From assembly GCA_041163265.1 (NCBI GenBank), contig JBEARL010000016.1, positions 1-21,590 on the forward strand: DNA of 21,590 nt, read 5' to 3'. The DNA is from CSBr16-57R1 sp041163265. Lineage in GTDB: Bacteria; Actinomycetota; Nitriliruptoria; Nitriliruptorales; Nitriliruptoraceae. This document shows, in pieces, positions 1 to 7,845 of this stretch. Both the position numbers and the translations under genes were made by a program. The first letter of the stretch is position 1. Each line of letters opens with the position of its first letter. The notes under the pieces are model-generated. The model did not search any database and was not told the origin of the DNA. It saw nothing but the letters and a program-made list of their open reading frames with translations.

Positions 1-1
1 C

Positions 2-601
2 CGCATCTCGTTCCCCGACGCCCTCCCGGTCGGGGTCGCGTCGACGGGCGAGTACGCCGAGCTGACCTTCGTCGCGCCGGTCGATCCGGCCGACGACCTG
101 GGCCGGCTGTCCACCACCCTCCCCGAGGGCATGGACGTGCTGACCTGGACCGATGTGCCCGCGGGGGCGCCGAGGCTCGCGAGCCTCCTCCCCGCGACCC
201 TCTGGGAGCTGGTCTGGCCGCCGGTCGATGCGACCGCCCTGACCGAGCTCCTGCGGGACCGCTGCGAGGCCCTCCTCGCCGCGTCGTCCGCCGAGGTCGT
301 CCGCGAGCGCCCCGACGGCGCTCGGACCCTCGACGTGCGACCGGCGGTGGTCGCGCTCGCGGTCGCCGCACGCCCGGCGCCCGATGGCGCCGAGGCGCGC
401 ACCGTCCTCCGCGCGGTGCTCCGCAACGACGCTCCGACCATCCGACCCTCCGACCTGCTCGCCGCGCTCGGCGACGGGTTCGCCCCGCCGGCGCTGGTGC
501 GCCGGGTCGCGCAGGGCGTCCCGACCGACGCGGGCCTCGACGAGGCCCTGACGGGCGCATCGGAACCGGTCCGACCGGAGCTCGTGGCGGCGCCCGCCTG
601 A
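2..601 (+). CDS. TIGR03936/DUF2344 radical-SAM-linked protein, C-terminal part (5' end outside window)
   Basis: The reading frame is open from the left edge to TGA at 599-601, so the start lies upstream. The visible N-terminal stretch RISFPDALPVGVASTGEYAE matches the part of the DUF2344 (TIGR03936) family that usually reads as a serine/arginine-rich segment followed by '(L/I)SF..ALP.G..S..EY', then LPEG about 30 residues on. In this family the domain is either fused to or encoded just after a radical SAM protein of the TIGR03960 type. Its biochemical role is not established. In many actinobacteria this gene directly precedes the RNase E/G gene, as it does here with a 15-nt gap, so the two are probably co-transcribed. 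About 200 residues are seen, and no radical SAM CxxxCxxC motif lies inside the window. An in-frame ATG at 131 is internal and is not a credible start because conserved sequence precedes it. Confidence 0.8.
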   Translation, partial: RISFPDALPVGVASTGEYAELTFVAPVDPADDLGRLSTTLPEGMDVLTWTDVPAGAPRLASLLPATLWELVWPPVDATALTELLRDRCEALLAASSAEVVRERPDGARTLDVRPAVVALAVAARPAPDGAEARTVLRAVLRNDAPTIRPSDLLAALGDGFAPPALVRRVAQGVPTDAGLDEALTGASEPVRPELVAAPA

Positions 602-616
602 CCCACGAGCACCCCC

Positions 617-2713
617 ATGACCATGGATGACGCGCGGACCACCGCGCAGAACCACGACGTGCCCGCCCCCGACGCCGCCGGCGGCGGTGAGGGCGGCGGT
701 TCGTCCGCGGCCTCCTCCACGTCCGCGCCGCGGACCCGGACCCGGTCCCGACGGCGCGGCGGCGCCGCGACGGCGACCCCGCCCGCCGCGGACGCGGCGG
801 AGACCCCCACCACCGGGGCCGAGGCCCCCGCCCGCGGTGAGCGCTCCCGCGCCGACGTCGGCGCCGGGGAGGGCGCAGATACCGGCGACGCCGGTGAGGG
901 CGGTGCGCCGAGACGGCGGCGTCGCCGCGGCGGGCGTGGTCGCGGCCGCGGCCGCGCAGTCGGCGAGGGCGGCGTCGCGACCGACGAGGGATCCGCGGAC
1001 GGCGAGGACGCCGCCCGGGCCGACAGCGACGACGCCGCGGGCGAGGGCGGACGCCGCCCGGCGAAGCGGGCCGCGAGGAGTTCGACCAAGAAGGCGACGA
1101 GCAGGGACGAGAAGGACGGCGCGAAGAAGGACGGCCCCGCGAAGAAGGACGGCGCGAAGAAGGCCGCGAAGAAGGCCACGAAGAAGCGCGCGAAGCGCTC
1201 CGGCTCGCGGGACTCGGACGCCGAGACCGAGGCCGCGATCGCCCGCGGCGGCACCCGCATGGCCGCCAAGCGGGGGCGGGGTGGCGGTGGGGGAGGCGGC
1301 GGCCGTGGTCGCCGCGAACGCCCGCACGGCGTCACCGAGGAGCAGCGCCGCGCCATCCTGGCCGGACCGCCGCGGACCATGCTCGTGACCGCCCGTCCCG
1401 AGCGGACGCAGATCGCGGTGATGGAGGACCGGACGCTCGTCGAGCACTACGTGACCCGTGACGAGGACACCACCTTCGTCGGGAACATCTACATGGGTCG
1501 GGTCCAGAACGTGCTCCCCGGGATGGAGGCGGCGTTCGTCGACATCGGCAAGGGCCGCAACGGGGTCCTGTACGCCGGTGAGGTGCTGTACGACGAGCAC
1601 GACCTCGAGGAGGAGTCCGACCAGCGCATCGAGAAGGCGCTGCGCTCGGGTCAGAAGGTGCTGGTCCAGGTCACCAAGGACCCCATGGGGACCAAGGGAC
1701 CGCGACTGACGATGCACCTCTCGCTCGCGGGCCGGTACGTCGTCCTCGCCCCCCACTCGAAGCTGTTCGGCATCTCGCGCAAGCTGACGGACGAGGAGCG
1801 CGAGCGGCTGCGCCGGATCGTGAAGGCCGTCCGTCCCGAGGGGCACGGCGTCATCGTCCGCACCGCGGCCGAGGGCGCCACCGAGGAGCAGATCACCGCG
1901 GACGTCGCGCGGCTGGTCGAGCGATGGGACCGGGTCGAGGCGGCCGCCGCGAAGGCCAAGCCGCTCGAGGCCGTGTACGAGGAGCCGAAGCTCGTCGTGA
2001 AGGTCATCCGCGACATCTTCGGGACCGACTTCGTCCGGTGCATCGTCGACGACGAGACCCTCTTCACCCAGGTCCGCGAGTACCTCGACGAGATCGCGCC
2101 CGAGCTGGCAGACCGCGTCGAGCTGTACGGCGCTCCGACCGAGGACGAGCGGGCCCGCGCGGCCGGCGCGCCGTCCCCCGAGGAGGCCGAGTCGGCCGGC
2201 GGCGACGCCCCGGCGCCGGCCGAGCGGCGGCGCGACCTCCCGCCGCTGTTCGACGCGTTCGACGTGCAGGGGCAGCTGAAGAAGGGCCTCCAGCGCAAGG
2301 TCTGGCTGCCGTCGGGCGGGTACCTGATCATCGAGTCGACCGAGGCGATGAAGGTCATCGACGTCAACACGGGCCGGTACACCGGCGGATCCGACGAGAG
2401 CCTCGAGGAGGTCGTCCTCAAGACGAACCTCGAGGCGGCCGACGAGATCGTCCGCCAGCTGCGCCTGCGCGACATGGGCGGGATGATCATCATCGACTTC
2501 ATCGACATGCTGCTGAAGAGCAACCAGGACCAGGTCGTCCGCCGCCTGAAGCGCGAGCTGCTGCGCGACCGCACGAAGACCCGCGTCAGCGAGGTCTCGC
2601 GGCTGGGACTGGTCCAGATGACGCGGAAGAACGTCAGCCAGGGCCTCGTCGAGTCGTTCAGCACGCGGTGCGAGCACTGCGAGGGCCACGGCTACGTCAC
2701 GAACCTGACCTGA
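617..2713 (+). CDS. rne: Ribonuclease E/G family endoribonuclease
   Basis: This is a single-strand-specific endoribonuclease for rRNA/tRNA processing and mRNA decay in the cytoplasm. The protein has 698 residues. Residues 1 to about 254 are a low-complexity extension rich in Ala, Gly, Arg and Lys, with a KKDG/AKK repeat tract near 155-195 and a Gly run near 220-228. The conserved core begins at M255 (MLVTARPERTQIAVMEDRTL), followed by the S1 domain (VGNIYMGRVQNVLPGMEAAF) and an RNase H-like and DNase I-like core. The catalytic metal aspartates are D582 in VIDVNTG and D627 in MIIIDFIDM. The Zn-link cysteines are C685 and C688 in CEHCEGHG. The protein stops ten residues after C688, so it has no C-terminal degradosome-type tail. 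An acidic/Ala-rich insertion of about 30 residues sits before DVQGQLKKGLQRKVWLP. Start: ATG 617, with another in-frame ATG at 623. There is no clear Shine-Dalgarno, which fits coupling to the upstream gene. Confidence 0.95.
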   Translation: MTMDDARTTAQNHDVPAPDAAGGGEGGGSSAASSTSAPRTRTRSRRRGGAATATPPAADAAETPTTGAEAPARGERSRADVGAGEGADTGDAGEGGAPRRRRRRGGRGRGRGRAVGEGGVATDEGSADGEDAARADSDDAAGEGGRRPAKRAARSSTKKATSRDEKDGAKKDGPAKKDGAKKAAKKATKKRAKRSGSRDSDAETEAAIARGGTRMAAKRGRGGGGGGGGRGRRERPHGVTEEQRRAILAGPPRTMLVTARPERTQIAVMEDRTLVEHYVTRDEDTTFVGNIYMGRVQNVLPGMEAAFVDIGKGRNGVLYAGEVLYDEHDLEEESDQRIEKALRSGQKVLVQVTKDPMGTKGPRLTMHLSLAGRYVVLAPHSKLFGISRKLTDEERERLRRIVKAVRPEGHGVIVRTAAEGATEEQITADVARLVERWDRVEAAAAKAKPLEAVYEEPKLVVKVIRDIFGTDFVRCIVDDETLFTQVREYLDEIAPELADRVELYGAPTEDERARAAGAPSPEEAESAGGDAPAPAERRRDLPPLFDAFDVQGQLKKGLQRKVWLPSGGYLIIESTEAMKVIDVNTGRYTGGSDESLEEVVLKTNLEAADEIVRQLRLRDMGGMIIIDFIDMLLKSNQDQVVRRLKRELLRDRTKTRVSEVSRLGLVQMTRKNVSQGLVESFSTRCEHCEGHGYVTNLT

Positions 2714-2751
2714 GGCGACGCCGGGCGCGGCCCGGGGAGCGGGGGAGCGGC

Positions 2752-4449
2752 ATGGACACGACGACGGCGGCGGTGCTGGACGCGGACGTCGCGGCGGTGC
2801 GGGCCGGCGCGGACAGCTGGATCGCGACCGGCGTCGAGGAGCGCATCTCGCTCCTCGACGAGCTGGCGCGGTCGATCCTCGCCGCCGGGCCGGGATGGGC
2901 GGTGGCCGCCGCCGAGGCGAAGGGCATCCGGCGCGACAGCCCGGCGATGGGCGAGGACTGGGGGTCGGGCGTCGTCGCCACGCTGCGGGACGTGCAGCTG
3001 CGCGCGGCGACGCTCCGCGACGTGCGCGACACGGGCCGCCCGGCGCCGCCGTCGATCCGCGTCGGGGACGACGGTCGGACGGTCGTGGACGTGTTCCCGA
3101 CCTCGGTCCTGGACCGGGCGATCTTCCCCGGGTTCCGGGCCGAGGTGCGGCTGGCCGAGGGCGTCGACCCGGTCGCGGCGCGCGAGCGGATGGGCCGCGT
3201 GCACCATCCGGACCGCGACCGCCGGCCCGAGGTCGCGCTCGTCCTCGGCGCGGGGAACGTGTCGTCGATCGGGCCGATGGACGCGCTGCACCAGCTGTTC
3301 GCCGAGGACCGCACCGTCGTCCTCAAGCTCAACCCGGTGAACGAGCACCTCGCCCCGCACCTCGAGGCGGCGCTGCGCCCGCTGGTGCGCGGCGGCTGGC
3401 TGCGGATCGTGTGCGGCGGCCCCGAGGTCGGCCGTCACCTCGCGACGCATCCGGACGTCTCGGCCGTGCACCTCACCGGCTCGGACCGGACCTACGAGTC
3501 GATCGTGTTCGGCACCGACGCCGAGGCGCCCGGCCGGCGGCTGCGGGGCGAGCCGATCCTCGCCAAGCCCGTCACGGCCGAGCTCGGCAACGTCACGCCG
3601 GTCATCGTCGTGCCGGGTCCGTGGACGCCGCGCGAGCTCGCGTACCACGGCGACAACCTGGCGTCGATGCTCGTCCAGAACGCCGGCTTCAACTGCATCG
3701 CCGCCCGCGTCATCGTCCAGCACGCCGACTGGCCCCGCCGCGACGACCTGCTCGACGCGGTCCGGGACTCGCTCGGACGTGCCGAGCCGCGCGACGCCTA
3801 CTACCCGGGTGCGCAGGAGCGGTGGCGCACCTTCGTCGACGCGCACCCGCACGCCGAGCGGTTCGGACCCGAGGGTGGCGACCGCGTGCCGTTCACGCTG
3901 ATCCCTGGCCTCGACCCCGAGCGCCGCGACGACGTGGCGTTCACGACCGAGGCGTTCTGCGGCGTGTTCGGCGAGGTCGCCCTCGAGGCGCCCCGGTCGG
4001 TCCCGGCCTTCCTCGACGCCGCCGTCGAGTTCTGCAACGAGCGACTGTGGGGGACCCTCTCGGCCAGCATCCTCGTCCACCCGCGGACCCTCGCGGACCC
4101 CGAGTCGGCGGCGGCGGTCGACCGCGCCGTCGCGCGACTGAGGTACGGGTCGGTCGTGATCAACCACTGGTCGGCGGTGCCCTACGCGATGGTCTCGCCA
4201 CCGTGGGGGGCCGCGCCGGGGTCGACGCCCTCCGACGTCCAGTCCGGCATCGGGACGGTGCACAACACCTACCTCCTCGAGGACGTCGAGAAGGTCGTGG
4301 TCCGGGGGCCGTTCACGACCCCGTTCACCCCGCCCTGGTTCCACACCCACCGGACCCTCGACCGGCTGATGCCGCGGGTGGCCCGGTACCTCGTCGAGCG
4401 GGACCCCCGGCTGCTGCCGGCCATCGCCGCCCTGGCCGCCCGGGGCTGA
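2752..4449 (+). CDS. Aldehyde dehydrogenase superfamily protein, substrate unknown
   Basis: A 565-residue NAD(P)-dependent aldehyde dehydrogenase-fold protein. Seen: a cofactor-site Lys in VVLKLNP (K192), the segment TAELGN carrying the probable general base E277, and the catalytic cysteine C315 in NAGFNC, the position of GQxC in classical members. A second Glu lies in EAFCGVFGEV, which resembles the conserved E-x-F-x-P region but has Cys-Gly in place of the usual Gly-Pro. The nucleotide-binding segment reads GAGNVSSIGPMD, unlike the typical PWNFP motif, so this belongs to a divergent branch. It is longer than the usual 480-500 residues, with an N-terminal extension of roughly 60. Start ATG 2752 is preceded by GGGGGAG at 2741-2747. 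It lies 38 nt after the RNase E/G stop and is likely co-transcribed with it. The natural substrate cannot be read from the sequence. The superfamily call is firm; the reaction is inferred. Confidence 0.85.
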   Translation: MDTTTAAVLDADVAAVRAGADSWIATGVEERISLLDELARSILAAGPGWAVAAAEAKGIRRDSPAMGEDWGSGVVATLRDVQLRAATLRDVRDTGRPAPPSIRVGDDGRTVVDVFPTSVLDRAIFPGFRAEVRLAEGVDPVAARERMGRVHHPDRDRRPEVALVLGAGNVSSIGPMDALHQLFAEDRTVVLKLNPVNEHLAPHLEAALRPLVRGGWLRIVCGGPEVGRHLATHPDVSAVHLTGSDRTYESIVFGTDAEAPGRRLRGEPILAKPVTAELGNVTPVIVVPGPWTPRELAYHGDNLASMLVQNAGFNCIAARVIVQHADWPRRDDLLDAVRDSLGRAEPRDAYYPGAQERWRTFVDAHPHAERFGPEGGDRVPFTLIPGLDPERRDDVAFTTEAFCGVFGEVALEAPRSVPAFLDAAVEFCNERLWGTLSASILVHPRTLADPESAAAVDRAVARLRYGSVVINHWSAVPYAMVSPPWGAAPGSTPSDVQSGIGTVHNTYLLEDVEKVVVRGPFTTPFTPPWFHTHRTLDRLMPRVARYLVERDPRLLPAIAALAARG

Positions 4450-4475
4450 CGGGCCGCCGGCCGGGCGGCTATCCT
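4446..4475 (+). promoter_or_regulatory. Candidate sigma-A-type promoter for rplU-rpmA
   Basis: CTGACG at 4446-4451 (overlapping the stop of the aldehyde dehydrogenase gene) and TATCCT at 4470-4475 are separated by 18 nt. Both are close to the actinobacterial TTGACN and TANNNT consensus. Transcription would begin near 4482, giving a leader of about 75 nt before rplU. Assignment is by pattern only. Confidence 0.5.
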
Positions 4476-4484
4476 GCCGCGACC

Positions 4485-4542
4485 GCGGGCGGCCACGCCC
4501 GCCCCTCCCGCACCCCGTGGTGCGTCCCGCGCGCCGACGCGC
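4485..4542 (+). promoter_or_regulatory. Structured 5' leader of rplU with two hairpins
   Basis: A perfect 7-bp stem GCGGGCG (4485-4491) / CGCCCGC (4496-4502) with loop GCCA is followed by a perfect 5-bp stem GCGCG (4529-4533) / CGCGC (4538-4542) with loop CCGA. Both lie between the candidate promoter and the L21 start. Ribosomal protein operons often carry autoregulatory leaders. Whether this one binds L21 is inference, and stems this short also arise by chance in GC-rich DNA. Confidence 0.3.
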
Positions 4543-4558
4543 GCCCGAAGGAGCCGCC

Positions 4559-4861
4559 GTGTACGCCGTCATCGCCACCGGGGGCAAGCAGCTCCGCGTC
4601 GAGCCGGGCCAGGAGGTCCGCATCGAGTCGCTGGAGGGCGCCGTCGGCGACCGCGTCCAGCTCCGCCCGGTCCTCGTCGTCGAGGACGGCGGGGCCGTGA
4701 CCGCCGGCTCCGACCTCGCCGGTCGCTCGGTCGCGGCGACGATCACCGCCCACGACCGCGACGCCCGCATCCGCGTCTTCACCTACAAGAACAAGACCCG
4801 GCAGCGGAAGCGCCGCGGCCACCGGCAGCACCGCACCGTCGTCCGCATCGACAGCATCTGA
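4559..4861 (+). CDS. rplU: 50S ribosomal protein L21
   Basis: L21 is a structural protein of the large ribosomal subunit that contacts 23S rRNA and L20. The 100-residue product starts MYAVIATGGKQLRVEPGQEV, the family signature, and ends in the basic C-terminal motif KNKTRQRKRRGHRQHRT, which is the rRNA-binding region. The length matches the usual 100-105. Start GTG 4559 is chosen because it places Tyr-Ala-Val directly after Met as in other L21 proteins and has AAGGAG at 4548-4553 five nt upstream. An in-frame GTG at 4517 would add 14 unconserved residues. It is followed by rpmA after 48 nt, the almost universal bacterial order. Confidence 0.97.
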   Translation: MYAVIATGGKQLRVEPGQEVRIESLEGAVGDRVQLRPVLVVEDGGAVTAGSDLAGRSVAATITAHDRDARIRVFTYKNKTRQRKRRGHRQHRTVVRIDSI

Positions 4862-4866
4862 TCCCC

Positions 4867-4892
4867 GTCCGGCGGGCCCCGCCCGCCCGGAC
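4867..4892 (+). other. Hairpin between rplU and rpmA
   Basis: GTCCGG (4867-4872) pairs with CCGGAC (4887-4892). An inner CGGGC/GCCCG extends the stem with one bulged C. It falls in the 48-nt gap between two co-transcribed ribosomal protein genes, so it is more likely a processing or mRNA-balance element than a full terminator. Function is inferred only. Confidence 0.3.
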
Positions 4893-4909
4893 GCACCCGG
4901 AGGACCGCA

Positions 4910-5170
4910 ATGGCGACCAAGAAGGGCGGCGGCTCGTCCAACAACGGCCGCGACTCGAACGCGAAGCGCCTCGGCGTGAAGCGGTTCGGCGGCGAGCGCG
5001 TCCGCGCGGGCGGCATCATCGTCCGCCAGCGCGGCACCCGCATCCACCCCGGTGAGAACGTCGGCCGCGGCGGGGACGACACCCTGTTCGCGCTCGTCGA
5101 CGGCACCGTCCGCTTCCGCCGGACCCGCGAGCGCACGTTCGCCAACGTCGACCCGGTCGACGCCGCCTGA
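4910..5170 (+). CDS. rpmA: 50S ribosomal protein L27
   Basis: L27 reaches with its N-terminus into the peptidyl transferase centre and stabilises tRNA there. The 86-residue protein begins MATKKGGGSSNNGRDSNAKR and continues LGVKRFGGERVRAGGIIVRQRGTR, the diagnostic core, with NVGRGGDDTLFALVDG in the second half. The start ATG 4910 follows GGAGGA (4899-4904). The KKGGGSS motif directly follows the start, so there is no Firmicutes-type cleaved N-terminal extension. It is the second gene of the rplU-rpmA unit and ends before a strong hairpin at 5193-5216. Confidence 0.98.
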   Translation: MATKKGGGSSNNGRDSNAKRLGVKRFGGERVRAGGIIVRQRGTRIHPGENVGRGGDDTLFALVDGTVRFRRTRERTFANVDPVDAA

Positions 5171-5192
5171 CGGCGACGCGGGCGCGGACGCC

Positions 5193-5216
5193 GGGGCGGC
5201 CCAGCGGGGCCGCCCC
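5193..5216 (+). terminator. Hairpin terminator after rpmA
   Basis: GGGGCGGCCC (5193-5202) pairs perfectly with GGGCCGCCCC (5207-5216) around loop AGCG. It starts 22 nt after the L27 stop. There is no U-tract, as is common for terminators in GC-rich actinobacteria. It would separate the ribosomal protein pair from obgE. Confidence 0.6.
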
Positions 5217-5256
5217 TCGTGCGTCCGGGCCCCGATCATGAGCTGGGGGTGACCGC

Positions 5257-6687
5257 GTGAGCGCGCCGACGTTCGTCGACGAGTGCACCGTCCACGTCCG
5301 CGGGGGCGACGGCGGTGACGGCGCGGTCGCGTTCCGGCGCGAGGCGCACGTGCCGCTCGGCGGTCCGGACGGCGGCGACGGCGGGGACGGCGGCTCGGTG
5401 GTGCTCGTCGCCGACGACAACGTCACGTCCCTCGTCGACCTCCACCGCCGTCCGCACCTGCGGGCCGACCGCGGCGTCAACGGCGGCGGGAAGGGGCGCG
5501 ACGGGGCGCGCGGGGACGACCTCCTCGTCCGCGTCCCCGTCGGGACGGTGGTCCGGGACTCGGACGGCGCGCCGCTGGCCGACCTCGCCGCGGCCGGGCA
5601 GCGGGCCGTCATCGCACCGGGCGGCCGGGGCGGCCGCGGCAACCGGGCCTTCGCGACGCGCCGCCTCAAGGCACCCCGGTTCGCCGAGCGCGGCGAGCGG
5701 ACCGAGGATGCGAGCCTCCGGCTCGAGCTGCGCCTGATCGCGGACGTCGGCCTCGTCGGGTTCCCCTCCGCCGGCAAGTCCTCGCTGGTCCGCCGGCTCT
5801 CGGCCGCGACCCCGCGCGTCGAGGCCTGGCCGTTCACGACGCTCACCCCGCACCTCGGCGTGATGCGGGCCGGTGACCGCGCCGACGGCTCGGCCGTCGA
5901 CGTCGTCCTCGCCGACGTGCCGGGGCTGATCGCCGGCGCCGCCGAGGGGCGGGGGCTCGGCACGCGGTTCCTCCGCCACGTCGCGCGGTGCCGGGTGCTG
6001 CTCCACGTGCTCGACACCGCCGCGCCGGAGCCGGACCGCGATCCCGTCCGCGACCTCGACGTCGTCCTCGGCGAGCTGGCGGCCCACGACCCGGCGCTGC
6101 TCGGCCGGCACCAGCTGGTCGCGCTGACGAAGGTCGACCTGCCCGACGGCGCCGCGATGGCCGCCATGGTCCGGCCGCAGCTCGAGGCGCGGGGCCTCGA
6201 GGTCCACGAGGTCTCAGCGATCGACGGCACGGGGCTCGACGGGCTGCGGCTGCGGCTGGGCGTCCTCGTCGACGGCCTCGTCCGTCCGGCCGGCGAGGCG
6301 CCGGAGCCGGCGGCCGAGGGCGAGCCGGTCGTGCTGCGGCCGACGGCGCTGGAGGGTCCGGTCCGCATCGAGGCGACCCCCGACGGCTATCGCGTGGTCA
6401 GCCGCCGGGTCGAGCGGTGGGTCGCGATGCTCCCCCTCGACCTGCCCGAGGCGGTCCGCCACCTCCAGGGCCGCATGCGCCGCGCCGGCGTCGAGCGGGC
6501 CCTCGTCGCGGCCGGGGCGCGGGCGGGCGACACGGTGCTGATCGGCCCCGAGGAGTTCGCGTTCGACCCCGACCTCGCCGACCTGCCCCTCGAGGAGCGT
6601 GAGGCGCTGCTCGCCGGGGAGGAGGACGACGAGGCCGTCGATGTGCCAGCATGGGCGGCCGACGGGCCGGAGGAGGACCTGCCGTGA
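5257..6687 (+). CDS. obgE: GTPase ObgE/CgtA, late 50S assembly and stress signalling
   Basis: A 476-residue Obg-family GTPase that binds the 50S subunit and responds to GTP/ppGpp levels. The Gly-rich Obg domain covers residues 1 to about 158 (RGGDGGDGAVAFRREA, GGPDGGDGGDGGSV, GGRGGRGN). The G domain follows: G1 GFPSAGKSS at 168-176, G2 in FTTLTPHLGV, G3 DVPGL at 220-224, G4 TKVD at 291-294 (Thr in place of the classical Asn of NKxD), and G5 near SAIDG. The C-terminal part holds an OCT domain (VRIEATPDGYRVVSRRVERWV) and ends in an acidic tail. Start GTG 5257 begins the conserved TFVDECTVHV after five residues and has GGGGGTGA just upstream. The stop overlaps the proB start by 4 nt (GTGA). The rplU-rpmA-obgE order is classical. 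Confidence 0.96.
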   Translation: MSAPTFVDECTVHVRGGDGGDGAVAFRREAHVPLGGPDGGDGGDGGSVVLVADDNVTSLVDLHRRPHLRADRGVNGGGKGRDGARGDDLLVRVPVGTVVRDSDGAPLADLAAAGQRAVIAPGGRGGRGNRAFATRRLKAPRFAERGERTEDASLRLELRLIADVGLVGFPSAGKSSLVRRLSAATPRVEAWPFTTLTPHLGVMRAGDRADGSAVDVVLADVPGLIAGAAEGRGLGTRFLRHVARCRVLLHVLDTAAPEPDRDPVRDLDVVLGELAAHDPALLGRHQLVALTKVDLPDGAAMAAMVRPQLEARGLEVHEVSAIDGTGLDGLRLRLGVLVDGLVRPAGEAPEPAAEGEPVVLRPTALEGPVRIEATPDGYRVVSRRVERWVAMLPLDLPEAVRHLQGRMRRAGVERALVAAGARAGDTVLIGPEEFAFDPDLADLPLEEREALLAGEEDDEAVDVPAWAADGPEEDLP

Positions 6688-7805
6688 GCGAGGCCCGCTT
6701 CCCGCGCCCGGCGCTGGCCGTCGTGAAGATCGGGTCGTCGTCGCTGCGCGGCGCGGACGGCCGGTTCGACCGGACCCGCGTGGACGTCCTCTGCGACCAG
6801 GTCGCGCGCCTGCGCACCGAGGGCACCGCGGTCGTCGTCGTGACCTCCGGCGCCGTCGCCGCCGGGCTCGGCGAGCTCGGGTTCGCGCGCCGGCCGACCG
6901 ACACCGCGAGCCTCCAGGCGACGGCCGCGGCGGGCCAGGGCGCGCTCGTCCACGCCTACCGCGAGGCCCTGGCGTCGCACGGCCTCGTCGGGGCCCAGCT
7001 GCTGCTCAGCCAGGACGACTTCGTGGTCCGCCGGCGCTACCTCAACGCCCGGACGGCCCTGCGGCGGCTCCTCGAGCTGGGCGCGGTGCCGGTCATCAAC
7101 GAGAACGACGCGATCGCGACCGAGGAGCTGGTCTACGGCGACAACGACCATCTCGCCGCCCTCGTCGCCTCGATGCTCGGCGCCGACCTGCTCGTGATGC
7201 TCTCGGACGTCGAGGGGCTGCTCGACCGCCCGCCCTCCGAGCCGGGCGCGACCCTCGTCGCGCGGGTCGACGACCCCGGGGCGGTCGACCTCACCCGCAT
7301 CGGCGGTGCGGGGTCGACCGTCGGCTCGGGCGGGATGCGGACCAAGCTCGGCTCGGCGCAGGTCGCGACCCGCACCGGCGCCCACGTCGTCATCGCCGAC
7401 GCCCGTCGCCCCGACGTCGTCGTCGACGCGGCGGCCGGGCTGCCGGTCGGGACGTGGTTCGTGGCCCGGCCGGGCCGGATGGAGGCCCGGCGGCTCTGGA
7501 TCGCGTTCGTGCTGCGCACGCACGGCCGCATCGCCGTCGACGCCGGTGCGGTCCGGGTGCTGCGCCGCGGCGGCGCGTCGCTGCTGGGCGTCGGCGTGAC
7601 CGGCTGCGAGGGCGCGTTCGCCGCGGGGGAGGCCGTCGAGGTCGTGGGGCCGGACGGCGAGGTGGTCGCCCGGGGGCTCGCCGCCTACGACGCCGCCGAC
7701 GTCGCCCGCCTCGCCGGCCTCTCGACCGAGGCCGCCGTCGCGCGGCTCGGTCCGGCGTACGGGCGCGAGGTCGTCCACCGCGACGACCTGGTCGTGCTCG
7801 ACTGA
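6684..7805 (+). CDS. proB: Glutamate 5-kinase
   Basis: Catalyses ATP-dependent phosphorylation of L-glutamate, the first step of proline synthesis. The 373-residue protein has an amino-acid-kinase domain (residues 1 to about 250) with VVKIGSSSLR at the N-terminus, VVVVTSGAVAAGLGELG, INENDAIATEEL, the substrate segment FGDNDHLAA-like YGDNDHLAALVA, and GSGGMRTKL near the nucleotide site. It is followed by a C-terminal PUA domain (about 275-350), matching the full-length bacterial form. Start GTG 6684 overlaps the obgE stop (GTGA), so translation is probably coupled. proA, the usual partner, does not follow; the next gene is convergent. Feedback inhibition by proline is a property of the family and is not visible here. 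Confidence 0.96.
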   Translation: MSEARFPRPALAVVKIGSSSLRGADGRFDRTRVDVLCDQVARLRTEGTAVVVVTSGAVAAGLGELGFARRPTDTASLQATAAAGQGALVHAYREALASHGLVGAQLLLSQDDFVVRRRYLNARTALRRLLELGAVPVINENDAIATEELVYGDNDHLAALVASMLGADLLVMLSDVEGLLDRPPSEPGATLVARVDDPGAVDLTRIGGAGSTVGSGGMRTKLGSAQVATRTGAHVVIADARRPDVVVDAAAGLPVGTWFVARPGRMEARRLWIAFVLRTHGRIAVDAGAVRVLRRGGASLLGVGVTGCEGAFAAGEAVEVVGPDGEVVARGLAAYDAADVARLAGLSTEAAVARLGPAYGREVVHRDDLVVLD

Positions 7806-7845
7806 CCGCGCCGCACCGTCGGCACCGCCGCCCGGGTCGCTCCGC

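Noticed and set aside
1090..1200. AAGAAGGAC-type tandem repeats as a possible DNA repeat or CRISPR-like array
   Set aside because: The repeats are in frame and encode the Lys/Ala/Asp-rich tract of the RNase E/G extension; units are irregular with no spacers.
5238..5252. Five-codon ORF (ATG AGC TGG GGG TGA) just before obgE
   Set aside because: Too short to judge; its GGGGGTGA end is better explained as the Shine-Dalgarno region of obgE.
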